A DNA stretch of 45,283 bases, from NCBI RefSeq assembly GCF_001612965.1, contig NZ_BDBL01000019.1, positions 1 through 45,283 of the forward strand, given 5' to 3'. The position numbers and the translations under genes are program-made. The notes beneath the pieces were generated by a model. That model made no database searches. It worked only from the letters and a program-made list of their open reading frames with translations, and was not told where the DNA came from. The first letter of the stretch is position 1. Each line of letters starts with the position of its first letter. Shown piece by piece: positions 16,086 through 23,477 of the stretch. Origin of the DNA: Nocardia kruczakiae NBRC 101016 (GTDB lineage Bacteria; Actinomycetota; Actinomycetes; Mycobacteriales; Mycobacteriaceae).

Positions 16086-16684
16086 CTCTTGTTCCTTCTG
16101 CGTCGGTCGCGCCGGGTTGGTGGCGCGTTCAGCAGTACAGACGGGGGCGGTCCGGAAAACTCATCGCCGCGGTCGAAAGAATCTGCACCGCGCCGTCGAG
16201 GCGGCCGTCGCACCGCGCCGGAAAAGGACTGAGCCCCACCCGGATACCGGATGGGGGCCTCAGCAGAGTCGCTACCAGCAGCGATGCAAGCGCTGCCCTA
16301 TTTCTTCCCCGACGCCGATCCGCTATACGTTGAAGCGGAACTCGACTACGTTGAATCCTGGGCGATGACCGGAGAGGGATGGAGGTTGTGAACTTCACGG
16401 CGGTTGATGCCGCGGGTGTGCACTGGCCGGTTGCGCTTCGTCTGGGTGAGTCGTCGGTGGAGTTCATGGGGCACGGGGCTGGTTCTGAGCGTTGAAGTGG
16501 CAGCTCGTGCAGTACGCGATGTCGCGGGTTGGTCTGCCGCTACCGGCCTCGCCTGGCCGCCGGTACCTGCCACGTGGGGTCCAGTGACGTAACGCGAATT
16601 GACGCCCGGCGCAGTTCGGCGACCTCATTTACGATCTTCGTGGCGATCACCGGGTCGCGCAGTTGTCCCACGATTGGAATCGTC
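16086..16684. other. Gene-poor stretch holding a duplicated ychF end and short frames
   Basis: The 599 bases between doxX and the DUF732 gene include the left copy of the ychF terminator/3' end (16231-16346). A 38-codon plus-strand frame runs 16379-16495 (MEVVNFTAVDAAG...GHGAGSER), preceded by GGAGAGGG. A minus-strand frame ends at 16540 and contains LRDPVIATKIVNEVAELRRA, which looks protein-like but has no credible start. None is secure; they may be debris of lost genes. Confidence 0.35.
16231..16346. repeat. Left copy of the ychF 3' end plus terminator (partial gene duplicate)
   Basis: Matches 17754-17868 with a 27-base identical core (16259-16285 = 17782-17808) and a second identical run of 19 bases near its right end. 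On the minus strand it retains the last codons of ychF, VVEFRFNV then TAG, and a weaker version of the terminator hairpin (16231-16261). Identity stops abruptly just inside the coding region, so only about 8 codons remain. The copies have diverged, so the duplication is not recent. Confidence 0.85.
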
Positions 16685-17044
16685 TTGCTCTTCTCGAAGA
16701 TCGCTACAGGGCTCGCCGCCGCGGCCGCTGCTGTTTTGTTCGCCGCCCCCGCCTCGGCATTGCCGTCGGCCGAGCTTCGGCCGGTCGCGGTCCCCCACAA
16801 CTACGGCCCGTTACAGGACGCGCATTTCGGGTTCCTGCTCATCCAGCGGGATGGCATTCAGATACTTCCCGACATCATCTCGGATTTCCCGGGCATTTCC
16901 GAGGGCGGCCATGCCGTCTGCGATCTGCTCGCGGCCGGCCTATCGAAGCAAAGTCTGGCCGAGTTCCTGAGCGAAGAGCCAGGAGAGTTCGGCTCGGCGA
17001 TGGCCTTCGTGAACGCCGCCGAGACCGCCTACTGCCCCGGCTGA
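16685..17044 (+). CDS. Secreted DUF732-family protein
   Basis: 119 residues from TTG 16685. A signal peptide (FSKIATGLAAAAAAVLFAAP then ASA) precedes a mature domain with the DUF732 pattern: GFLLIQRDGIQI, GGHAVCDLLAAGLSKQSLAE, AMAFVNAAETAYCPG. It has two cysteines at the usual places, one after the helix start and one at the end. These are small exported proteins found mainly in mycobacteria and nocardiae, function unknown. The frame is open further upstream (to 16529), but the signal peptide favours 16685 or a GTG at 16640. It sits between the two copies of the ychF end. Confidence 0.72.
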   Translation: MLFSKIATGLAAAAAAVLFAAPASALPSAELRPVAVPHNYGPLQDAHFGFLLIQRDGIQILPDIISDFPGISEGGHAVCDLLAAGLSKQSLAEFLSEEPGEFGSAMAFVNAAETAYCPG

Positions 17045-17107
17045 TGCCGGTGCATGGCCGGCCCGCACTGAACGTTCGCCTCGGCCTCGCTGGCTCTCGC
17101 GACGCAC

Positions 17108-17597
17108 TCTATTGCCGATGAGCGGTACATCGGACCGATCTCGAGCAAAGGCGAGTTCTTGAAGGTAGAGGTACCACGGGTCGGCCAACCACCATGCCTC
17201 GCCCCAGGTCTCGTGAGGGCCGTGAATATGCGAATACCGAGGGCCCAGGTATCGAGGTCGAGAACGATCGATTGTTCCTGCGCCTGACCGATGGTCAGTG
17301 TGTTGCCGGCATCGATGACTTCGCCTGCCGAGTCGATCAGACGTTGGGGCCCAAAAACTTGGTGCGCGTAAAACTCCAGGTCGCCGAACTGCGGTTGATC
17401 GGCGAGGGTGTAGAGCGCGCGAAGTCCTGCTGGCAGATGTTCGGCTAGTGCGATGCCCAGAGGCAGCGATAAGCGTGATCGTTGTAGCGCTCGGCGAAAT
17501 CGTCGTCCTGTTCCCATCGGCGCTAGAGCTCGTCGACGGCACCCCGTCGGCGTAGCAACTCGATCTTCACGCTCATCTCATGCAGGTGATCTGTCAT
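17108..17597 (-). pseudogene. Decayed SMI1/KNR4 (SUKH)-like gene, three lesions
   Basis: Reading from ATG 17597 gives MTDHLHEMSVKIELLRRRG, then an in-frame TAG (17523-17525), then WEQDDDFAERYNDHAYRCLW in the same frame. A shift to a second frame near 17450 gives AEHLPAGLRALYTLADQ, EFYAHQVFGP, IVLDLDTWALGIRIFTAL. A second shift near 17220 gives ETWGEAWWLADPWYLYLQEL and fades after GNRVR. The order P-x-x-L-R-x-L-Y, then a D-x-D-T strand, then LAD...YLQEL is the SUKH immunity/SMI1-KNR4 pattern; that assignment is inference. The gene cannot make a full protein. No toxin gene is adjacent. Confidence 0.6.
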
Positions 17598-17753
17598 CAC
17601 GTCCCTGGATTTCGTCGCCGAGATCTTCGTCTCGCTGGAAGTTGAGGTTAGATCCGAAGACCGACAACGAGATTCGGGCTGTCCATGAACGTCCGCTACT
17701 GCCGCATACCGCGCTGACCGAACCGCCCAGATGGCCGTGCCAGCGAAACGACA

Positions 17754-17784
17754 GAGCCCCCGCCCGGACATCGAACGGGGGCTC
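17754..17784. terminator. Terminator hairpin of ychF
   Basis: Perfect 9-base stem GAGCCCCCG (17754-17762) / CGGGGGCTC (17776-17784), 61 bases beyond the ychF stop on the minus strand. A diverged copy is at 16231-16261. Confidence 0.8.
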
Positions 17785-17868
17785 AGCAGAGTCGCTACCA
17801 GCAGCGATTCACGCGCTGCCCATTTCTTTCCAGACGCTGATCCGCTACACGTTGAAGCGGAACTCGAC
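17754..17868. repeat. Right (original) copy of the ychF 3' end plus terminator
   Basis: This is the intact partner of 16231-16346. It comprises the hairpin, a 27-base identical core (17782-17808) and the last 8 codons of the full-length ychF gene. The two copies are in direct orientation, about 1.52 kb apart. Confidence 0.85.
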
Positions 17869-18924
17869 CACATCCCCGTCGTGCATGACGTAGTCCTTAC
17901 CTTCCATCCGCACCTTGCCCGCGGACTTGGCGGCGGCCATGGAACCGGCCTCGACCAGATCGTCGTAGGCGACGATCTCGGCCTTGATGAAGCCGCGTTC
18001 GAAGTCGGTGTGGATGACGCCGGCCGCCTTGGGGGCCGTGTCGCCTTGGTGGATGGTCCACGCGCGGGCCTCTTTCGGGCCGGCGGTGAGGTAGGTCTGG
18101 AGGCCGAGGGTGTGGAAGCCGGCTCGAGCCAGGGCGTGGAGGCCGGGTTCGGTTTGGCCGATGGATTCCAGCAGTTCGAGGGCGGATTCGGCGTCCAATT
18201 CCAGGAGTTCGGCTTCCACCTTGGCATCGAGGAAGACCGCATCGGCCGGGGCGACAGCGGCTTTCAGTTCGGCGACGCGGGCCTCGTCGGTCAGGACCGA
18301 CTCGTCGGCGTTGAAGACGTAGAGGAACGGCTTGGTGGTGAGCAGCGACAGTTCGCGCAGGAGGTCGGCGTCGAGCTTGTCGCGGACGGCGTAGAGGGTC
18401 TTGCCCTCGTTGAGGAATTCCTGGGCCTGCTTGGCGGCGTCGGCTACCGGCTTGCGGTCCTTCTTGACCTTGGCTTCCTTGTCGAGGCGGACGACCGCCT
18501 TCTCCAGGGTCTGCAGGTCGGCGAGTATGAGTTCGGTTTCGATGACCTCGATATCGCTGAGGGGGTCGACCTTGCCGTCGACGTGAACCACGTCGTCGTC
18601 GGCGAAGACGCGGACCACCTGGCAGATGGCGTCGGCTTCGCGGATGTTGGCGAGGAATTTGTTGCCCAGGCCCGCACCCTCGGAGGCGCCCTTGACGATG
18701 CCGGCGATGTCGACGAAGGAGACCGTCGCGGGGACGATGCGCTCGGAGCCGAAGATTTCGGCGAGCTTGTCCAGCCTCGGGTCGGGCAGCGGCACCACGC
18801 CGACGTTCGGCTCGATGGTGGCGAAGGGGTAGTTCGCCGCGAGCACGTCGTTGCGGGTCAGCGCGTTGAACAGCGTCGACTTTCCGACGTTGGGCAGGCC
18901 GACGATACCGAGGGTGAGACTCAC
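17845..18924 (-). CDS. ychF: Redox-regulated ATPase YchF
   Basis: 359 residues, complete. G1 motif GLPNVGKS (9-16) and G3 [16 protein letters not shown]; YchF is an Obg-family protein that prefers ATP. Central coiled-coil region and C-terminal TGS-like domain ([28 protein letters not shown]) are intact. It is a ribosome-associated ATPase involved in stress and translation control. In M. tuberculosis ychF is next to the DUF6542 gene and ispH; here 17 kb separates them. The last codons and terminator are duplicated upstream at 16231-16346. Confidence 0.97.
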   Translation of the reverse strand: MSLTLGIVGLPNVGKSTLFNALTRNDVLAANYPFATIEPNVGVVPLPDPRLDKLAEIFGSERIVPATVSFVDIAGIVKGASEGAGLGNKFLANIREADAICQVVRVFADDDVVHVDGKVDPLSDIEVIETELILADLQTLEKAVVRLDKEAKVKKDRKPVADAAKQAQEFLNEGKTLYAVRDKLDADLLRELSLLTTKPFLYVFNADESVLTDEARVAELKAAVAPADAVFLDAKVEAELLELDAESALELLESIGQTEPGLHALARAGFHTLGLQTYLTAGPKEARAWTIHQGDTAPKAAGVIHTDFERGFIKAEIVAYDDLVEAGSMAAAKSAGKVRMEGKDYVMHDGDVVEFRFNV

Positions 18925-19363
18925 GAGTGCAAGAGTCTACGCGGCGCCCGTTCGGCGACCGAATCTGCCCAGGTCGCGACCAGTGCATGAAGGAGCCAGC
19001 GGACCGAGCGCCTCACGGACGGCGAAGCCGCAGCCACCACGCCCGCGTCGTCCATATCCGGACGTTCCGGCACCGGCACGCGGCCGACCGCTCAGAAGGT
19101 GGCGGGCAGCGCCAAGGCGCTGTCGATCGCCGCATCCAGAAAAGCGAGAGTGTCACGGCGACGTGCGAGCGGATTGCGATAGGAGCGGCAGCCCGCGGCG
19201 CCGTCGGTGCGAAGGGGAGACTCTCGACCACAGCAACGAATCGGCGTGCTCCGGACAGCGAACCGGCCCATCGACGCAGCGCACAAACATACACTGCCGC
19301 AACGGAATAGGCGTCCCACACCGCCGCCCGGACGCTGGGACTAAACCCGGCTAAGGTCGATCC
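18925..19363. other. Intergenic stretch with possible gene remnant
   Basis: 439 bases with no full gene. A minus-strand frame ending in TGA at 19092 has a protein-like tail, NPLARRRDTLAFLDAAID then SALALPATF, but upstream it loses coding character and has no start. This could be the end of a lost gene. The right part contains the AAGG site and start region of the HbpS-like gene at 19364. Confidence 0.35.
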
Positions 19364-19801
19364 ATGGCGCAGATCCCTCGACTTCCCGGATTGGGCTTGG
19401 CCGATGCCGATTGGCTGGTGAACGCGGCCCTGACGGTCGCGTCCGAACACCGATTTCCGCCGCTGGCGGTGGCGGTGACCGATGTGAGCGGTGCGGTGAT
19501 CGCGCTGCGACGGGCGGACGGCGGGATGCCGATGACGAGTCGCCTCGCGGTGGCCAAGGCGCGCACCGCACTCCTGACGCTGCATCCCTCGGGACAACTC
19601 CCGCTGCCGGGTGCGATCGTCGACAGCATCCAGCATCTCTACGACGGCGATTACATTCCGTTCGCGGGTGGGGTGCTCGTCACCGAGAACGGTGTGATTC
19701 TCGGGGCGGCCGGGGCCTCGGGGGCGCACGCGACACAGGACGAAGAGGCCGTGCAGGTCGCCGTGCAGCGATGGCACGAAAACCGTTCGCACGCAGCCTG
19801 A
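19364..19801 (+). CDS. GlcG/HbpS-family (DUF336) haem-degrading-like protein
   Basis: 145 residues. LGLADADWLVNAALTVASEH, PLAVAVTDVSGAVIALRRAD then SRLAVAKARTAL, and the glycine-rich FAGGVLVTENGVILGAAGAS followed by DEEAVQVAV follow the GlcG/HbpS fold. HbpS of Streptomyces binds haem and senses redox stress; other members are encoded in diol or glycolate operons. Nothing here proves haem binding. AAGG lies 8 bases before ATG 19364. It faces a second member of the same family at 19877-20302. Confidence 0.88.
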   Translation: MAQIPRLPGLGLADADWLVNAALTVASEHRFPPLAVAVTDVSGAVIALRRADGGMPMTSRLAVAKARTALLTLHPSGQLPLPGAIVDSIQHLYDGDYIPFAGGVLVTENGVILGAAGASGAHATQDEEAVQVAVQRWHENRSHAA

Positions 19802-19876
19802 TCGAGGCACATGGCCATGCTCTCGTAGCCGGGGAAGCATGGGGATCGGGCCATGCGACCGACAGGCGGCGTTCGG

Positions 19877-20302
19877 TTATACCGGGTCGGGCGCCGGACG
19901 AGCCGGTGCGCCCAGCCCGAACTCGGCGCATTCGTCGTCCTGTTCGGGCCGCCCGCCACTGACCGCGACCGCGCCGAGTACGACACCGTCGCGACGAATC
20001 AGTCGCGAGCCCGCGCCCACCACGATCGGTGTCGGCGCCAGCTGATCGATGCGTTCGAAGAGAGCGGGCCAGGCCTTCTGGAGCTGCTGCAGTTCGCCAC
20101 CGTCGCGATGGAACAGGGCGACGCCGGCCGCCTTCGCGGGAGCGATGCGGGCCGAGAGCGGTGGCGCACCGTCCATGCGATCCAGCACTCGCACGTGCCC
20201 ACCCTCGTCCACGACGGCCACGGCCACCCGGGCGCCCAATTCCGCAGCGCGAGAGCGTATCCGAGCACTGATGGCGTGTGCTTCGTCCAGCGTGAGCAAC
20301 AT
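19877..20302 (-). CDS. Second GlcG/HbpS-family protein
   Basis: 141 residues from ATG 20302. MLLTLDEAHAISARIRSRAAELG, VAVAVVDEGGHVRVLDRMDG, KAAGVALF and IRRDGVVLGAVAVSGGRPEQ with a final DDECAEFGL are diagnostic of the GlcG/HbpS family. It is more typical than the protein at 19364. I took 20302 rather than 20332, as GGTGGAG precedes it and the longer form runs into the operator. It is divergent from a MarR regulator with two operator-like palindromes between, so it is the likely main target. Confidence 0.9.
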   Translation of the reverse strand: MLLTLDEAHAISARIRSRAAELGARVAVAVVDEGGHVRVLDRMDGAPPLSARIAPAKAAGVALFHRDGGELQQLQKAWPALFERIDQLAPTPIVVGAGSRLIRRDGVVLGAVAVSGGRPEQDDECAEFGLGAPARPAPDPV

Positions 20303-20321
20303 CTTCTCCACCTTCGATAAT

Positions 20322-20383
20322 CGTTGGGCCAACCAACGGTTTACCTGAACGACGCTACGCCATATTCGTTGGCCCGTCCAACG
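20322..20383. promoter_or_regulatory. Two MarR-type operators, CGTTGG-N5-CCAACG
   Basis: Perfect 17-base palindromes at 20322-20338 (centre GCCAA) and 20367-20383 (centre CCCGT), centres 45 bases apart. Each lies 19 bases from the nearest start codon (20302 minus, 20403 plus). One site per promoter of a divergent pair is the classical MarR arrangement. Confidence 0.85.
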
Positions 20384-20402
20384 AAACCGCTAGACTTCAC
20401 GC

Positions 20403-20843
20403 ATGGACGACACGCCCGCACGCCTGCGCGGCAAACCGAGCTGGCTGGTCAGCAAGACCGCGGCACTCGCCCAGCGGCACATCGGAGAAGCCATGTCGGC
20501 GGTCGGCGCCCGCGGCTACCACTTCGCGATTCTGGCCGCACTCGACGAGTTCGGGCCCGCCAGCCAGGTGGCGATCGGCCAGCGGTGCCGCATCGACCGC
20601 AGCGATATGCACGCCATGCTGACCGAACTCGAGGCGCAGAAATACGTTGCGCGGAAACCGGATCCGGACGACCGTCGCCGCAACCTCATCACCCTCACCG
20701 CCGCCGGCGAACGACGACTGAACGAACTGGACGCCGCATTGACCGCCGCCCAGGACGAGATATTCGGCGGACTGACAACGGCAGAGCGCGACCGGCTGGT
20801 CAGGCTGCTGACCCGCGCGCTGGACCGGCAGGGGAACGATTAG
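20403..20843 (+). CDS. MarR-family transcriptional regulator
   Basis: 146 residues. Winged helix with GARGYHFAILAALDEFGPAS, ASQVAIGQRCRIDRSDMHAM, the wing KYVARKPDPDDRRRNLITLT (D-x-R in the wing is typical) and flanking dimer helices. It probably represses itself and the divergent HbpS-like gene through the two CGTTGG-N5-CCAACG sites. The ligand is unknown; MarR proteins often respond to phenolics or oxidants. Confidence 0.93.
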   Translation: MDDTPARLRGKPSWLVSKTAALAQRHIGEAMSAVGARGYHFAILAALDEFGPASQVAIGQRCRIDRSDMHAMLTELEAQKYVARKPDPDDRRRNLITLTAAGERRLNELDAALTAAQDEIFGGLTTAERDRLVRLLTRALDRQGND

Positions 20844-20909
20844 CAGAACCGGCCGAGCACGCAAGGCGACCACGGGTGGTCCCCGTCGTCTGCGAGTTAC
20901 GATTGCGGC

Positions 20910-21560
20910 ATGGTCCTGCCCGGAATCGACCGCCCCGACCTCCCCGAATACATGACGTGGGAGGAACTGGAACGGCTTCCGGCAGACGTGGCGGACCAGA
21001 TCGAACTATGGGAAGGGCGGGTCGTGTGGTTGCGCCGCGGCCCACGTGAGCATCAGCGCTTCACCCGTCGGCTGACGAACGAATTCGAGCGCTGTGTGCG
21101 GGAGGACATGAGCCTGCGCCCGGATCGATGCTGGGAAGCGGAAGCCGAAACGAATGTCTTCCTCGGCCGCGCGGGAAAGAACGACTTCCTCACTCCGGAT
21201 TTCCTCGTACACCGATGCTTGCCTCCCTATGCCGATGTCCGCGCTGCGGACACGGTCCTGGTCGGCGAGGTGCGGTCACCGTCGAACAGCCAGACCGATA
21301 TGGAAGCGAAGAAAGCACGGTATGCGAGCGCCGGAATTCCCTGGTACTGGGAAGTGACGCTACAACGCGACGTGAGTTCGATCGACGTCGTTCGCGCCTA
21401 CGGGCTCGAAGTCGGTCACGCGCGGCTGCCGGACGGAGTGACGCCGTTACGGCCGGCCAACTATCTGCTGGTCGGCGAATGGACACACGACGACGAGGCG
21501 GGGATTGCCTTCGGACACCCCTTCGAGATCACGATGCCCTGGTCTGCCCTCGCCTTCTGA
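20910..21560 (+). CDS. Uma2-family (DUF820) putative endonuclease
   Basis: 216 residues. Starts MVLPGIDRPDLPEYMTWEEL; the PD-(D/E)xK-like core is visible as FLTPDFLVHR, then VGEVRSPSNSQTDMEAKKAR and YASAGIPWYWEV, the standard Uma2 order. These restriction-fold proteins are very common in cyanobacteria and actinobacteria, in many copies, with unknown role. It appears to be a single-gene unit; a hairpin follows at 21567-21610. Confidence 0.92.
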   Translation: MVLPGIDRPDLPEYMTWEELERLPADVADQIELWEGRVVWLRRGPREHQRFTRRLTNEFERCVREDMSLRPDRCWEAEAETNVFLGRAGKNDFLTPDFLVHRCLPPYADVRAADTVLVGEVRSPSNSQTDMEAKKARYASAGIPWYWEVTLQRDVSSIDVVRAYGLEVGHARLPDGVTPLRPANYLLVGEWTHDDEAGIAFGHPFEITMPWSALAF

Positions 21561-21566
21561 GAGCCC

Positions 21567-21610
21567 GAACGGGGCGTGCCGGCCATCGCGTGTCGGCACG
21601 AAACCCGTTC
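21567..21610. terminator. Bidirectional hairpin between convergent genes
   Basis: Outer stem GAACGGG (21567-21573)/CCCGTTC (21604-21610) and inner stem CGTGCCG (21575-21581)/CGGCACG (21594-21600), separated by small bulges. It sits between the Uma2 stop (21560) and the TIGR03086 stop (21633). Confidence 0.7.
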
Positions 21611-21632
21611 TCGCGGAGGATAACCAGCAGAC

Positions 21633-22247
21633 TCAGCCGCGCGGGTTGCGGCCGAGGTAGCGCAGGAGGGTGTCGGCGGCGGTGTCGCCGGGCTCGGCAT
21701 TCAGCACCGCCGCGTAGGCGCCCCACTGGCGCAGCGGTTCGATCAGATCGGTTGCGGCAGTGAGGAGATGGGTGGCCAGGGTGTCGGTGAGCGGGGACGG
21801 CCGGCCGGTGGCGACCGCGATGTCCCAGGCGTGGACGGCGGCGTCGAGGGCGGCCATGACGGCGGCGACGGGGGTCGGAAGGGCGCCGTGCGGGAGCGGG
21901 GTGGGGACGGTTTCGGCGTCGCCGGTGACGGTGGCCCAGGCGGTGGCGGTCTGGTCGAGGGCGGCGGAGATCAGCTCCACGCCGGTGCCGTCTAGCGAAC
22001 CGGAGGGGGCGAAGGGGTCGTAGGTGGGGCCGGCGCCCACGCCGAGGGCGGCGGCGAAGGCGAGCTGATCACCGGCGGCGTGCTGGACGACCTGGGTGAC
22101 GGTCCACTCCGAGCACGGGGTGGGCAGGTCCCATTGGGCGGCTCCGATCCCGGCGACCGCCTCGGCGAGGGCGCGGTAGGAGTCGGCGACGACCTCGCGC
22201 CAGACGGGGGCGAGGACGGCGGCAGGTGCAAGGGAGGTGGCGTTCAT
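21633..22247 (-). CDS. TIGR03086-family metal-binding protein (maleylpyruvate isomerase N-terminal/DinB-like)
   Basis: 204 residues. AAQWDLPTPCSEWTVTQVVQH, with the W-x-L-x-T-P-C-x-x-W motif and following His, is the signature of the TIGR03086/MDMPI N-terminal four-helix bundle. ALDAAVHAWDIAVATGRPSPL supplies the later metal-ligand His. These are probably mycothiol-dependent or metal-binding enzymes; no reaction is known. ATG 22247 is the first codon before the conserved region. It is divergent from the WYL regulator at 22317, with a TAGG-N11-CCTA element in the 69-base gap. Confidence 0.92.
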   Translation of the reverse strand: MNATSLAPAAVLAPVWREVVADSYRALAEAVAGIGAAQWDLPTPCSEWTVTQVVQHAAGDQLAFAAALGVGAGPTYDPFAPSGSLDGTGVELISAALDQTATAWATVTGDAETVPTPLPHGALPTPVAAVMAALDAAVHAWDIAVATGRPSPLTDTLATHLLTAATDLIEPLRQWGAYAAVLNAEPGDTAADTLLRYLGRNPRG

Positions 22248-22269
22248 GGAACTCAGACTATGCAGCAAT

Positions 22270-22288
22270 TAGGCTTGATTTCTTCCTA
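22270..22288. promoter_or_regulatory. Second candidate WYL operator, TAGG-N11-CCTA
   Basis: ATTAGG...CCTAAT inverted repeat (22268-22290). Its TAGG-N11-CCTA core has the same arm sequence and spacing as the site at 2586-2604, and both have a T-rich centre containing TTTC. It lies 22 bases from the TIGR03086 start and 28 from the WYL regulator start. Confidence 0.7.
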
Positions 22289-22316
22289 ATGATCCGCCGC
22301 CGGAAAAGGCTTCGAT

Positions 22317-23270
22317 GTGACCTCCACCACAACCCGGGTACTGCGCCTGCTGTCGCTGTTGCAGGACCGCACCTACACCGGCCGGGAGCTGGCGCAACGC
22401 CTCGATGTGAGCGACCGGACTCTGCGTCAGGACATCGCACGGCTGCGGGAACTCGGCTATCCGGTCCACGCCGAGCGCGGCGCGGTCGGTGGCTATCGGA
22501 TCGGCCAGGGCAAGACGATGCCGCCGCTGCTGCTCGACGACGACGAGGCGGTCGCGGTGGCGGTGGCGATCGGCCTCGCGGAGGACGGGTCCACCGGGAT
22601 CGCGGATATCGACGAGAACGTGGCGCGGGCGCTCGCCAAGTTGGAGCGGATTCTGCCGATGCGGTTGCAGCGCAAGGTGACAGCGTTGCGCACGGCCACC
22701 GAGATCGGCCCCGCGACGACCGGCTCTCGCGAACCCGACGCGCCCGTGCCCGCACAGACTCTCGCCACCATCGCGTCCGCGATTCGCGGTACTCGGGTCC
22801 TGACCGTCGACGGCGGACTTCTCGAGCCGTACCGGCTGATCAACTGGCAACGCCGGTGGTATCTCGTCGCCTACGATCTCGAAACCCATTGCTGGCGTGC
22901 GCTTCCCGTCGCCGCCGTAGACCGCGTCGCGAGCGGATCCCGGCACTTCGCAGCCCGTACGCTGCCCGACGACGATCTCGTGGCGTTCGTGCTGCGGGAA
23001 ATCGCCACGGCCGGTTGGCGGGTCCACGCCCGGGTGACGGTACTGGCGCCCGCCGAAACCGTGATCGCGCGCATCAACCCGGCCGTCGGTGTGGTGGAAC
23101 CCGTCGACGCACAGTCGTGTCTGCTGTACACCGGCGCGGACACTTTGGAGACGATCGCGATCTACCTGAGCATGCTCATGATGGACTTCCGCGTCGACGG
23201 ACCGCCGGAACTCGTGGACCATATCCGGACCCTGGGCCGGCGATATTCGTCGGCCGTTCCGCCCGAATGA
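22317..23270 (+). CDS. WYL-domain transcriptional regulator (YafY-type), second copy
   Basis: 317 residues from GTG 22317. Helix-turn-helix ELAQRLDVSDRTLRQDIARL (about residues 22-41), RELGYPVHAERGAVGGYRIG wing, and WYL domain containing RLINWQRRWYLVAYD. It is close in layout to the regulator at 1605-2564. It probably represses itself and the divergent TIGR03086 gene. The effector is unknown; WYL domains bind nucleic acid or small ligands. Confidence 0.93.
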   Translation: MTSTTTRVLRLLSLLQDRTYTGRELAQRLDVSDRTLRQDIARLRELGYPVHAERGAVGGYRIGQGKTMPPLLLDDDEAVAVAVAIGLAEDGSTGIADIDENVARALAKLERILPMRLQRKVTALRTATEIGPATTGSREPDAPVPAQTLATIASAIRGTRVLTVDGGLLEPYRLINWQRRWYLVAYDLETHCWRALPVAAVDRVASGSRHFAARTLPDDDLVAFVLREIATAGWRVHARVTVLAPAETVIARINPAVGVVEPVDAQSCLLYTGADTLETIAIYLSMLMMDFRVDGPPELVDHIRTLGRRYSSAVPPE

Positions 23271-23477
23271 TGCCCGGGCCGCCCGACACCCGACCACCTA
23301 CGGTTCGGCCTTCGATGCCGGAATCCGGATCGGTGAACAGTTCCTGAACGGGGTGCGGATCCCACCGTGGGCTCGCCCGATTCGGCGGGATTCCGCTACC
23401 TTGAGTCAGTTCCACCTGATGTCCGGACGGAAGCTCCGCTTCGATCGGACCTAGACCAGCACGGGAGAGTAGCTCGC

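Noticed and set aside
16231..17868. Insertion sequence bounded by direct repeats
   Set aside because: No transposase or terminal inverted repeats; the repeats are over 110 bases long and are a gene end, far longer than a target-site duplication.
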